Part shown: positions 5,665 through 10,860 of the stretch, one piece after another | Layout: each line of letters opens with the position of its first letter | Numbering within the stretch: position 1 is the first letter of the stretch | Origin: Candidatus Eiseniibacteriota bacterium | GTDB lineage: Bacteria > Eisenbacteria > RBG-16-71-46 > CAIMUX01 > WJJG01 | Reading direction: 5' to 3' | DNA length: 10,860 nucleotides | Assembly (NCBI GenBank): GCA_016867695.1 | Contig: VGIY01000062.1 | Span: 1-10,860, forward strand | Program-made: the position numbers and the translations under genes | The notes under the pieces: model-generated | Database searches by the model: none | Told to the model about the DNA's origin: nothing | Seen by the model: the letters and a program-made list of their open reading frames with translations, nothing else

Positions 5665-7077
5665 ATGGCGCGCAACACGAAGATTGTCGTCACCCATGGT
5701 CCGGCGCTCGCCGGGGAGGAGCGTCTGCACGCCGCGCTGGAGGCGGGCGCGGATGTCGTGCGGCTGAACCTCTCGCACGGCGATCACGACGCCCACCGCG
5801 CGGCGATCCGGGCAGTGCGCGAGACCGCCCGCCGTGTCGGCCGGTACGCCGGGATCCTCTTCGACCTGCGCGGGCCCAAGATCCGCGTCGGCGAGCTCGA
5901 TGGCGAGCCCCGGCGGCTCGTCGCCGGCGAGACGGTGACGCTCGACCCGCGGGGCTCCGGCGCCGACCGGATCCCGATCGACGGCCACCCGGCGCTGGCC
6001 GGCGACACGCGTCACGGCCAGCCGATCCTCCTGGACGACGGCGCGATCCGCCTGCGCGTGCTGGACTCTGGCCCGAACGGCGTGCGCTGCGAGGTCGTCG
6101 CCGGCGGAGACCTGCGCTCGCGCAAGGGGGTCAACCTCCCCGAGACGAGCCTGACCGGGCTGGAGAGCCCGACGGAAAAGGACTGGAGGGACCTGGCCCT
6201 GGGCCTGGACGAGGGCGTCGATTGGGTCGCCCTCTCCTTCGTGCGCGCCGCCGGCGACGTCGCCCGGCTGCGCCGGCGCATCCGCGATTCGGGCGCCGAC
6301 GTCCCGCTGATCGCCAAGATCGAGCGGCGCGAGGCGCTGGCGGACCTGGAGGCGATCGTTGCCGAGGCCGACGGGCTGATGGTGGCCCGCGGGGATCTCG
6401 GGGTCGAGACCGAACTCGCCGAGGTGGCCCTGCGCCAGAAGGAGATCATCCGCGCCGGCAATCGCCAGGGGAAGGTCGTCGTCACCGCGACCCAGATGCT
6501 CGAATCGATGATGCGTAGCCCGACGCCGACTCGCGCCGAGGTGTCCGACATCTCGAACGCCATCTTCGACGGCACCGACGCGGTGATGCTCAGCGGCGAG
6601 ACCGCGGTGGGCGCGCACCCGCTCGAGGCGATCTCCTTCATGGCCACCATCGCCGAGCGCACCGAGGCGGCGCTCGACGCCAGGCGGGTGCTCGCCGAGC
6701 GACCCTTCCTGGACGAGGTGCCCGACGCCGTGGCCCACGCCGCCTGTGTCACCGCCTGCCAGGTGGGCGCCGCGGCGTTGCTCTGCCTGACCCGCTCCGG
6801 GCTGACGGCGCGGCTCGTCTCCCGCTATCGCCCCGGCTGCCCGATCATCGCCGTCAGCCCGGCGGCCGAGACGGCGCACCGCTTGGCGCTCGTCTGGGGA
6901 GCGCAGCCGCTGCACCTGGACGTCGGCCTGCAGGGAGACGCGCTGATCGAGGCGGCGCTGGCGGCGGTGCGCGAGCGGGGCCTCGTGGCGCCGGGGGCGC
7001 GGGTCGTCGTCACCGCGGGGATGGGCGCCGGGGACCTGGCGGGGCGGACGAACCTGCTGCGGGTCGAGGTGCTCTGA
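5665..7077 (+). CDS. pyk: Pyruvate kinase
   Basis: 470 residues; GAGGAG lies 7 nt before the ATG. It catalyses phosphoenolpyruvate + ADP to pyruvate + ATP, the last step of glycolysis, in the cytoplasm. Catalytic parts are complete: TKIVVTHGPAL at the start, VVRLNLSHG (Arg33, Asn35, Ser37), DLRGPKIRVG (Asp67), AKIE (Lys218 acid/base region, Glu220 metal ligand), MVARGDLGVE (Asp244 metal ligand), ATQMLESM and PTRAEVSDISNAIFDGTDAVMLSGETA. The B domain (about 77-160) and the C-terminal domain (about 350-470) are present and total length is normal. Lys72 with Leu68 and Val75 is the residue set of potassium-independent pyruvate kinases. The usual TIGPAS opening reads THGPAL here. It follows the secreted-protein gene by 62 bases on the same strand and could share its transcript. 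Confidence 0.98.
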   Translation: MARNTKIVVTHGPALAGEERLHAALEAGADVVRLNLSHGDHDAHRAAIRAVRETARRVGRYAGILFDLRGPKIRVGELDGEPRRLVAGETVTLDPRGSGADRIPIDGHPALAGDTRHGQPILLDDGAIRLRVLDSGPNGVRCEVVAGGDLRSRKGVNLPETSLTGLESPTEKDWRDLALGLDEGVDWVALSFVRAAGDVARLRRRIRDSGADVPLIAKIERREALADLEAIVAEADGLMVARGDLGVETELAEVALRQKEIIRAGNRQGKVVVTATQMLESMMRSPTPTRAEVSDISNAIFDGTDAVMLSGETAVGAHPLEAISFMATIAERTEAALDARRVLAERPFLDEVPDAVAHAACVTACQVGAAALLCLTRSGLTARLVSRYRPGCPIIAVSPAAETAHRLALVWGAQPLHLDVGLQGDALIEAALAAVRERGLVAPGARVVVTAGMGAGDLAGRTNLLRVEVL

Positions 7078-7078
7078 C

Positions 7079-7182
7079 GGGTCCCGGGTTCGGGGAGGGC
7101 CCGGCGCTCAGACAGTCCTCGCTCGCGGGCGGGCGCGCTCGCCGCGGGAGCTCGCCGCGGGCCCTCCCCGGACCCGGGACCC
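7079..7182. repeat. Near-perfect 25-bp inverted repeat with 54-base loop, candidate bidirectional terminator
   Basis: The arms 7079-7103 and 7158-7182 are complementary at 24 of 25 positions, with a 54-base GC-rich spacer. It starts one base after the pyruvate kinase stop and lies between two convergent genes, where a transcript from either side would fold into a very stable stem. No T-run follows on either strand, so it is not a classical intrinsic terminator. It could block converging transcription, protect 3' ends, or be a copy of a dispersed palindromic element. Confidence 0.85.
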
Positions 7183-7223
7183 TGCTCATCGGCGATACTC
7201 CCGCTCGCGCGCGGGCGCGCTCG
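7121..7223. repeat. Direct repeat, 21 bp, two copies
   Basis: The segments 7121-7141 and 7203-7223 match at 20 of 21 positions and are both rich in GCGC. The first copy lies in the loop of the large inverted repeat and the second outside it, 82 bases on. The pairing suggests a local duplication or repeat-element remnants. GC bias makes such matches easier to get by chance. Confidence 0.6.
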
Positions 7224-7299
7224 AGTCAGCACCTGGCTCAGGCACATGACGCCGAGCAGGGGATTCCCCGGGAGCAGGATCAGGCCCGCGCCAGCAGCC

Positions 7300-8517
7300 T
7301 CACGCCCCCCGCGGGGGTCGCCGCGGATGCGGCCCATCCCCCTCGCGGGCGCGCAGGACCTTGGCCGGGAGCAGCGTGCTGCGCCCGAAGCGCTCGTCGA
7401 GCCGATCAATCGCCTCGGCCAGCCTCTGCCGGCGTTCCTCGGCCTCCCGATCGGTGAAGAGGTCGAGGGATCCCGCGGCGGCCGGCACGATGCCGCTGAC
7501 CCCGATCCCGATCAGGCGCACGGCTCCGTGGGCCCAGTGGCGGGCGAAGAGGTCGCGCCCGGTCCGGTAGATGACGCTCGCGTCGGCGGTCGGGCGGGAC
7601 AGCGTCTCCCGGCGCGTGATCGTGCGGAAGTCGCTGAAGCGCAGCTTCAGCTGCACCGTGCGCCCGCAGACGGCGTCGCGGCGCAGCCGGCGCGAGACGC
7701 GGTGGGCCTGATCGAGGAGAACGCCCTCCAGGAACTCCGCGTCGGCCCGATCGCGGGCGAAGGTCTCCTCGTGGCTGTAGGACCTGGCTTCCCAGTCGGG
7801 AACGACCTCGCGGGCGTCGCGGCCAAGGGCGAGATCGTGCAGGTGCTCTCCGTGCCGGCCGAAGCGACCGACGAGCAGCTTGCGGTCGGCCGCCGCAAGC
7901 CGGCCGATCGTGCGGATGCCGATCGCCTCCAGCGCCTCGCGCGTGCGCGGTCCGACGCCCCAGAGCCGCCCGATCGGCAACGGGCGCAGGAACGCCTCCA
8001 CCTCGCCCGGGGCGACGAGGACCAGTCCGTCGGGCTTCTCCAGATCGGAGGCGATCTTGGCGACGAACTTGACCGGGGCGATCCCGACCGAGGCGGTCAG
8101 CCGGGTCGCCGACCGGATGTCCTCCTTGATGCGCCGGCCGAGGAGATCCGCCGGGCCGAGCGAGCGCCGCGTGCCGCTCAGGTCCAGAAACGCTTCGTCC
8201 AGCGAGAGAGGCTCGACGGCCGGCGAGTATCGGCCGAAGATCTCCATCAGCTGCTCGGACACGCTGCGGTACTTGGCGAAGTCGCCGGGGAGGATCACGA
8301 GCCGGGGGCAGCGCCGCACCGCCTCGGCCATCGGCATGGCCGAGTGGATGCCGAACCGGCGCGCCTCGTAGGAGGCGGCGCTGACCACGCCGCGCGCGCC
8401 GGGAGATCCGCCGACGACGACGGGCCTGCCCGCCAGGGACGGGTCGTCGCGGATCTCGACGGATGCGTAGAAGGCATCCATGTCGACGTGGGCGAAGATG
8501 CGCTCCCAGGGGGCCAT
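7300..8517 (-). CDS. dinB: DNA polymerase IV (Y-family translesion polymerase)
   Basis: 405 residues; GGAG lies 5 nt before the ATG. It is an error-prone polymerase that copies past damaged template and lacks proofreading. Palm motifs are intact: HVDMDAFYASVE (metal ligand Asp12; Tyr17 at the steric-gate position) and SLDEAFLDLSG (Asp107, Glu108). SVGIAPVKFVAKIASDLEKPDG, the thumb segment (IGRLWGVGPRTREALEAIGIRTIGRLA, a helix-hairpin-helix) and the little finger (SYSHEETFARD, VQLKLRFSDFRTITRRETL) follow. The usual clamp-binding Q-L-x-L-F site appears as SLDLF (350-354), with Gly-Ser in front instead of Gln. The C-terminus ends in a short Arg/Pro-rich tail. I saw no LexA-type box upstream; instead a tandem repeat begins directly above the ribosome site. 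Confidence 0.98.
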   Translation of the reverse strand: MAPWERIFAHVDMDAFYASVEIRDDPSLAGRPVVVGGSPGARGVVSAASYEARRFGIHSAMPMAEAVRRCPRLVILPGDFAKYRSVSEQLMEIFGRYSPAVEPLSLDEAFLDLSGTRRSLGPADLLGRRIKEDIRSATRLTASVGIAPVKFVAKIASDLEKPDGLVLVAPGEVEAFLRPLPIGRLWGVGPRTREALEAIGIRTIGRLAAADRKLLVGRFGRHGEHLHDLALGRDAREVVPDWEARSYSHEETFARDRADAEFLEGVLLDQAHRVSRRLRRDAVCGRTVQLKLRFSDFRTITRRETLSRPTADASVIYRTGRDLFARHWAHGAVRLIGIGVSGIVPAAAGSLDLFTDREAEERRQRLAEAIDRLDERFGRSTLLPAKVLRAREGDGPHPRRPPRGA

Positions 8518-8528
8518 GCTTTCTCCGC

Positions 8529-8675
8529 TCCCCTCGTCGCCCGCGCGGGGGTCATCGGGCCGCCGTCGTACGGCTCCCTCGGCGGCGCCTCCCCTCGTCG
8601 CCCGCGCGGGGCCATCGGGCCGCCGTCGTACGGCTCCCTCGGCGTCGCCTCCCCTCGTCGTTCGCGCGGGGCCAT
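8529..8675. repeat. 60/61-bp tandem repeat, 2.4 copies, with two internal dyads per unit
   Basis: Copy 1 is 8529-8589 (61 bp), copy 2 is 8590-8649 (60 bp), and a partial third is 8650-8675. Copies 1 and 2 differ by one inserted base and two substitutions. Each full unit has the palindrome CCCGCGCGGG and the imperfect dyad GCCGTCGTACGGC; the partial copy has neither intact. The array begins three bases upstream of the dinB ribosome site. Read on the minus strand, each unit starts with an ATG and encodes about 20 residues ending PREPYDGGP, with no stop. It resembles REP/BIME-type palindromic elements in layout, which is a comparison, not a family assignment. Confidence 0.93.
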
Positions 8676-8764
8676 GCTAGCAGAGGCGACATCCGGCCGC
8701 ATCGCCCGGCCCGGGCGCCGGCGGGCTCGGCACGGGCTGACGCCGCGCCGGCGGACCAGGCTCG

Positions 8765-8794
8765 GGCGGACGCGGCGCCGGCGGACGCGGCGCG
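8765..8794. repeat. 15-bp tandem repeat, two copies
   Basis: GGCGGACGCGGCGCC at 8765-8779 is followed by a copy differing only in the last base at 8780-8794. More degenerate versions precede it from about 8720. It lies just upstream of the carbonic anhydrase promoter candidate; it may be simple GC-rich slippage. Confidence 0.6.
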
Positions 8795-8796
8795 GG

Positions 8797-8826
8797 TTGT
8801 CCGCGCGCGCCCGCGTAAGCTATCCT
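8797..8826 (+). promoter_or_regulatory. Promoter candidate for carbonic anhydrase, leaderless transcript likely
   Basis: TTGTCC (8797-8802) and TATCCT (8821-8826) are 18 bases apart. The -10 element ends eight bases before the ATG at 8835, so transcription would start at or within two bases of the start codon. No Shine-Dalgarno sequence precedes the ATG, which agrees with a leaderless message. Confidence 0.45.
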
Positions 8827-8834
8827 CCCGCGTC

Positions 8835-9479
8835 ATGACGCAGGATGTCGTCCGAGTGCCCGGTGCGCCCGCCTCGCTGGCGGCGCTGATGGCCGGCAAC
8901 GCCCGCTTCGTTGCCGGGGCAATGCAGCACCCGCGCCAGGATCCGGCCCGCCGCGAAGCGCTGCTCGGCGGGCAGCATCCGGCGGCGGCGATCCTGGGCT
9001 GCGCCGACTCGCGGATCGCCCCCGAGCTGATCTTCGACTGCGGCCTGGGCGACCTCTTCGTCGTTCGCCTGGCCGGGAACATCCCCGACGATCTGGCGCG
9101 GGCGAGTCTCGAGTACGCGGTGGAGCATCTCGGAACGCCGCTCTTGGTCGTGCTCGGGCACTCGCAGTGCGGCGCGATCACCGCGGCCGCGTCGGCGGCC
9201 GACGGCTCGGGCTCCGGGGAGGACCCGTGCGCGGAACGCACCTGCGCCGAGCGTCTGGCCGAGGTCCTCCGCCCCGCGGTCGAGGAAGCCCGCGGCGGCG
9301 ATGCCCCCGGACTCCAGGGCGCAGGGCTTGTCGACTGCGCGGCGCGCTGCCACGCGCGGCGCTCGGCTGCGGCACTGCGTTCTTCCATGGCCTGCGCGGC
9401 ATCAGGGACCCCGCGCGCGGCCGTCGTCGCCGCCTACTACGACCAGGCGAGCGGGCGGGTCGAGCTGCTCGACCCCTAG
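8835..9479 (+). CDS. Beta-class carbonic anhydrase
   Basis: 214 residues from the ATG at 8835; the frame stays open far upstream but only through repeats. It interconverts CO2 and bicarbonate using zinc, in the cytoplasm (no signal peptide seen). Zinc ligands are all present: Cys56 in ILGCADSRIAPE, then His109 and Cys112 in VLGHSQCGAI. The Asp58-Arg60 pair of the CADSR motif, which gates the zinc, is also intact. The FDCGLGDLFVVRLAGN and ASLEYAVEHLGTPLLVVLGH strands are typical of bacterial beta enzymes, and the N-terminal LMAGNARFVAG helix fits. Extra cysteines (132, 137, 168, 172, 187) lie outside the active site. The gene appears to be transcribed alone, with a GC-rich hairpin after the stop, and is divergent from dinB. 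Confidence 0.97.
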   Translation: MTQDVVRVPGAPASLAALMAGNARFVAGAMQHPRQDPARREALLGGQHPAAAILGCADSRIAPELIFDCGLGDLFVVRLAGNIPDDLARASLEYAVEHLGTPLLVVLGHSQCGAITAAASAADGSGSGEDPCAERTCAERLAEVLRPAVEEARGGDAPGLQGAGLVDCAARCHARRSAAALRSSMACAASGTPRAAVVAAYYDQASGRVELLDP

Positions 9480-9538
9480 CGGGCCCCAGGCTCGTCGACT
9501 CCACGGAGCCCGCGAGTCCGGGCCGCCCCGCAGGGGGA

Positions 9539-9556
9539 TCGCGCCGGGGGGCGCGA
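9539..9556 (+). terminator. GC-rich hairpin after carbonic anhydrase, terminator-like
   Basis: TCGCGCC and GGCGCGA form a perfect 7-bp stem around a GGGG loop, 60 bases after the stop codon. A second segment at 9583-9591 could pair with the left arm instead. There is no T-run, so termination is only a possibility. Confidence 0.3.
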
Positions 9557-9600
9557 GCCCGGAGATGCCGCCACGGCCCGGCGCGCGATCCGGGGGCCGG

Positions 9601-9630
9601 TTGACGCGCCGGGCGCCCGCGGGGTAAGCT
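9601..9630 (+). promoter_or_regulatory. Housekeeping-type promoter of the DUF883/holin-like pair
   Basis: TTGACG (9601-9606), one base off the -35 consensus, and TAAGCT (9625-9630) are 18 bases apart. Transcription would begin near 9637, giving a leader of about 65 bases before the ATG at 9702. This is the best consensus -35 in the window. Confidence 0.55.
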
Positions 9631-9701
9631 CCGGCCGGCGACTGAGGAGGGGCCCACCCGGCGCGCGGCGCGGCCGGCACCCAGGGAAGGCGAGGTGTTG
9701 C

Positions 9702-10016
9702 ATGAATGCCACGATGACCAGCAACGAGAAGATCTCCGAGGCTCTCCGACTGCTCGATGCCGCGGCTCGGGAGAAGAAGGACGAGCTGCGGGGCCTGATG
9801 ACCGACAAGTACAACTCCCTGAAGGACGTGGTCGTCGAGACCGAGCGCAATCTGGTCGGGCGGATCGCCCAGGCCGCCGACACCGGCGCGATCAGGGCGA
9901 AGAAGGCGGCGGCGGAGGTCGACGAGCGCGTCCACGAGCACCCCTGGCCCTACATCGGCGGGGTGGCTCTCGGAGCGCTGCTCATCGGCTACATCCTGGG
10001 GCGCAATCAGAAGTAG
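9702..10016 (+). CDS. DUF883 (ElaB/YqjD/YgaM-like) membrane-anchored protein
   Basis: 104 residues; GAGGTG lies a few bases before the ATG. Residues 1-78 are a charged amphipathic helix, probably coiled coil (EKISEALRLLDAAAREKKDELRGL, then DVVVETERNLVGRIAQAAD). The end is the family hallmark: VHEHPWPYIGGVALGALLIGYILGR, a C-terminal membrane helix with glycine-zipper spacing (Gly86, Gly87, Gly91, Gly96, Gly100). In E. coli the relatives YqjD, ElaB and YgaM are inner-membrane tail-anchored proteins reported to associate with ribosomes in stationary phase. Whether this holds here is unknown. It is followed 31 bases later by a YqjE/holin-like gene, the same order as yqjD-yqjE, which supports the assignment. 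A housekeeping-type promoter lies upstream. Confidence 0.93.
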   Translation: MNATMTSNEKISEALRLLDAAAREKKDELRGLMTDKYNSLKDVVVETERNLVGRIAQAADTGAIRAKKAAAEVDERVHEHPWPYIGGVALGALLIGYILGRNQK

Positions 10017-10047
10017 CGTGCCCGGCGCGCGGGAAAGAAGCTCCCCG

Positions 10048-10449
10048 ATGCTGCGAGTCCTGGGACGCTGGTTGATGGTTTTCGTCGAGAGGCTGGCGGG
10101 CCGACAGCGGCGCGCCGCCGCCGACTGGCTGAGGATCCGGGGCGCCATCTGGTACGTGCGCGGCGTCGGCAAGGCGCGCGGGGCGGCTGTCGCGCTGGCG
10201 GTGGCCGCCGGCTGCCTCCTCCTGGGCGCGGCCGGATTCCTCCTCCTCCACGTCGGCCTGTTCCTGTGGCTGCCGGTGGCGCCGCCGGTCAAGGGGTTGA
10301 TCCTGGCCGGGCTGGGGCTCGCCTACCTGTTCGTCGCCATGCTCGTGTTGCGCAACTCGTTGAGCGAAAGAACCTGGCTGCGTGCCTCCGGGGCGGATGA
10401 GCTCATCGCCCGGGTCACGCGGCGCGGGGAGCGCGACCGCCTCTTCTAA
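10048..10449 (+). CDS. YqjE/holin-superfamily-III-like membrane protein
   Basis: 133 residues from the ATG at 10048; a GTG at 10018 would add ten residues (PGARERSSP) but lacks a ribosome site. GGGAAAGAAG upstream of the ATG is a weak ribosome-site candidate. An amphipathic, arginine-rich N-terminal part (residues 1-45) precedes two membrane helices: about 47-76 (AVALAVAAGCLLLGAAGFLLLHVGLFLWL) and 82-102 (KGLILAGLGLAYLFVAMLVLR). A basic, charged tail (TRRGERDRLF) would be cytoplasmic. Size and layout fit YqjE/phage-holin-like (Phage_holin_3_6) proteins encoded beside DUF883 genes. No lysis or phage genes are near, so a phage role is unlikely. The function of this family is unknown; envelope stress or membrane shaping is a guess. 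The assignment leans on neighbour order. Confidence 0.75.
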   Translation: MLRVLGRWLMVFVERLAGRQRRAAADWLRIRGAIWYVRGVGKARGAAVALAVAAGCLLLGAAGFLLLHVGLFLWLPVAPPVKGLILAGLGLAYLFVAMLVLRNSLSERTWLRASGADELIARVTRRGERDRLF

Positions 10450-10519
10450 GCCCGCTTCGCCTCCTCCTCGAGTCGCTGCTCGGGCTCGCCCCGGCGAGAA
10501 GGGCGCGCGGCCGCCCGTC

Positions 10520-10860
10520 CTAGGCCCTCTCCGCCTCAGCGCGCCGGCGGGGTCCCCAGATTTCCCACAGCCCGCGAGCCAGCCCGATCACCGGCGCGGC
10601 GATCAGGAAGCCGATCACTCCGAACACGGCGGAGAGCGCCAGCATGGCCAGCAGCAGGACGACCGGTTTGACGCCCAGCTGATGGCCGACGATGCGCGGG
10701 CCGAGGACGTGCTGTTCGAGGAGCTGCTCGGCCAGCAGCACCAGCCAGACCTTGAGCAGCATCTGCAACGGCGCTGGCGTGAAGAGCGCGACGAGCGTCG
10801 CCAGTACGGCGCTCACCCAGAAGCCGAGCACGGGCACGAGATTGAGCACGCCGGCCAGGA
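10520..10860 (-). CDS. AI-2E/PerM-family membrane protein, C-terminal part (N-terminus beyond window)
   Basis: The frame is open from the right edge to a TAG at 10520-10522: about 113 residues with at least three membrane helices. LAGVLNLVPVLGFWVSAVLATLVALF resembles the GxLxxIPxxG region conserved in the AI-2E transporter (PerM/YdiK/YhhT) family. HVLGPRIVGHQLGVKPVVLLLAMLALSAVFGVIGFLIAAPVIGLAR matches the family's long C-terminal block, with P-V-I/V before a hydrophobic stretch and FG(V/I)xG(F/L)xxA(A/V)P. The family includes putative exporters of autoinducer-2 and Na+/H+ antiporters, and the substrate cannot be told from sequence. A basic tail (RRRAEAERA) ends the protein. It converges on the holin-like gene with 70 bases between. 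The upstream start is outside the window. Confidence 0.86.
   Translation of the reverse strand, partial: LAGVLNLVPVLGFWVSAVLATLVALFTPAPLQMLLKVWLVLLAEQLLEQHVLGPRIVGHQLGVKPVVLLLAMLALSAVFGVIGFLIAAPVIGLARGLWEIWGPRRRAEAERA

Larger units (their letters stand above)
8518..8834. other. Divergent spacer between dinB and carbonic anhydrase genes
   Basis: No gene is supported in this 317-base stretch. It holds the 60/61-bp tandem repeat next to dinB, a 15-bp tandem repeat, and a promoter candidate right at the carbonic anhydrase start. Open frames cross it on both strands, but repeat-coded and GC-driven sequence explains them. Confidence 0.6.

Noticed and set aside
5599..6915. 438-codon minus-strand frame opposite pyruvate kinase
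   Set aside because: Pyruvate kinase motifs are complete on the plus strand; the antisense frame shows no family features.
7183..7299. Minus-strand stretch after dinB reading GLILLPGNPLLGVMCLSQVL
   Set aside because: It looks briefly protein-like and hydrophobic, but has no convincing start or ribosome site and runs into the palindrome; kept only as a possible relic.
8295..8702. Minus-strand frame encoding 20-residue repeats (PREPYDGGP) upstream of dinB
   Set aside because: The frame stays open because the unit is 60 bp, but it continues out of frame into dinB and has no independent support as a gene.
8518..8720. LexA/SOS box for dinB
   Set aside because: I looked for CTGT-N8-ACAG and GAAC-N4-GTTC type palindromes and found none convincing.
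8463..8834. N-terminal extension of carbonic anhydrase through the repeats
   Set aside because: The extension is repeat-derived Arg/Ala/Pro sequence; the enzyme starts normally at 8835 beside a promoter-like element.
7246..8838. 530-codon plus-strand frame opposite dinB
   Set aside because: It is antisense to an intact polymerase gene and then passes through the tandem repeats; no motifs.
10485..10498. Small dyad CTCGC-CCCG-GCGAG between the convergent holin-like and AI-2E genes
   Set aside because: The stem is only five base pairs with no T-run; too weak to call a terminator.

Overview
The window is very GC-rich bacterial chromosome (my estimate is about 70% G+C). It encodes Gram-negative-type exported proteins, including a lipoprotein and a probable outer-membrane barrel. 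One secreted protein ends in a FlgD-like/type-IX-style C-terminal domain of the kind frequent in FCB-group and candidate-phylum bacteria such as Eisenbacteria. That affiliation is inference from domain style and base composition; no phylogenetic marker is present. No phage genes, insertion sequences, tRNA, rRNA or CRISPR array were seen.

Left third (1-3072, minus strand): four consecutive genes, all predicted exported. In transcription order they are a choice-of-anchor V/FlgD-like protein with a CHACH haem-c motif, a YceI-family protein, a small lipoprotein with a CASGSCH (CX4CH) haem-like motif, and a protein with an N-terminal CGLCH motif followed by a probable beta-barrel, cut by the left edge. 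Tight or overlapping junctions suggest one operon. Three of the four carry haem-c attachment motifs, which suggests an envelope redox module that I cannot match to a named system.

Centre-left (3073-5602, plus strand): a 326-base divergent control region holds a perfect 2 x 17-bp tandem repeat and an ECF-type promoter (TTGAAC-N17-CGTC). Then come an ECF sigma factor, an overlapping single-pass membrane anti-sigma factor without a visible zinc motif, and a secreted protein of unknown family. They look like one signalling operon.

Centre (5665-8517): pyruvate kinase (plus) and DNA polymerase IV (minus) converge on a spacer with a near-perfect 25-bp inverted repeat. The pyruvate kinase has the residue set of the potassium-independent class. 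Upstream of dinB lie two and a half copies of a 60/61-bp tandem repeat, each full copy with two small dyads.

Right third (8835-10860): a beta-carbonic anhydrase, possibly leaderless; a DUF883 (ElaB/YqjD-like) membrane-anchored protein followed by a YqjE/holin-like membrane protein; and, converging on them, the C-terminal end of an AI-2E/PerM-family membrane protein cut by the right edge.
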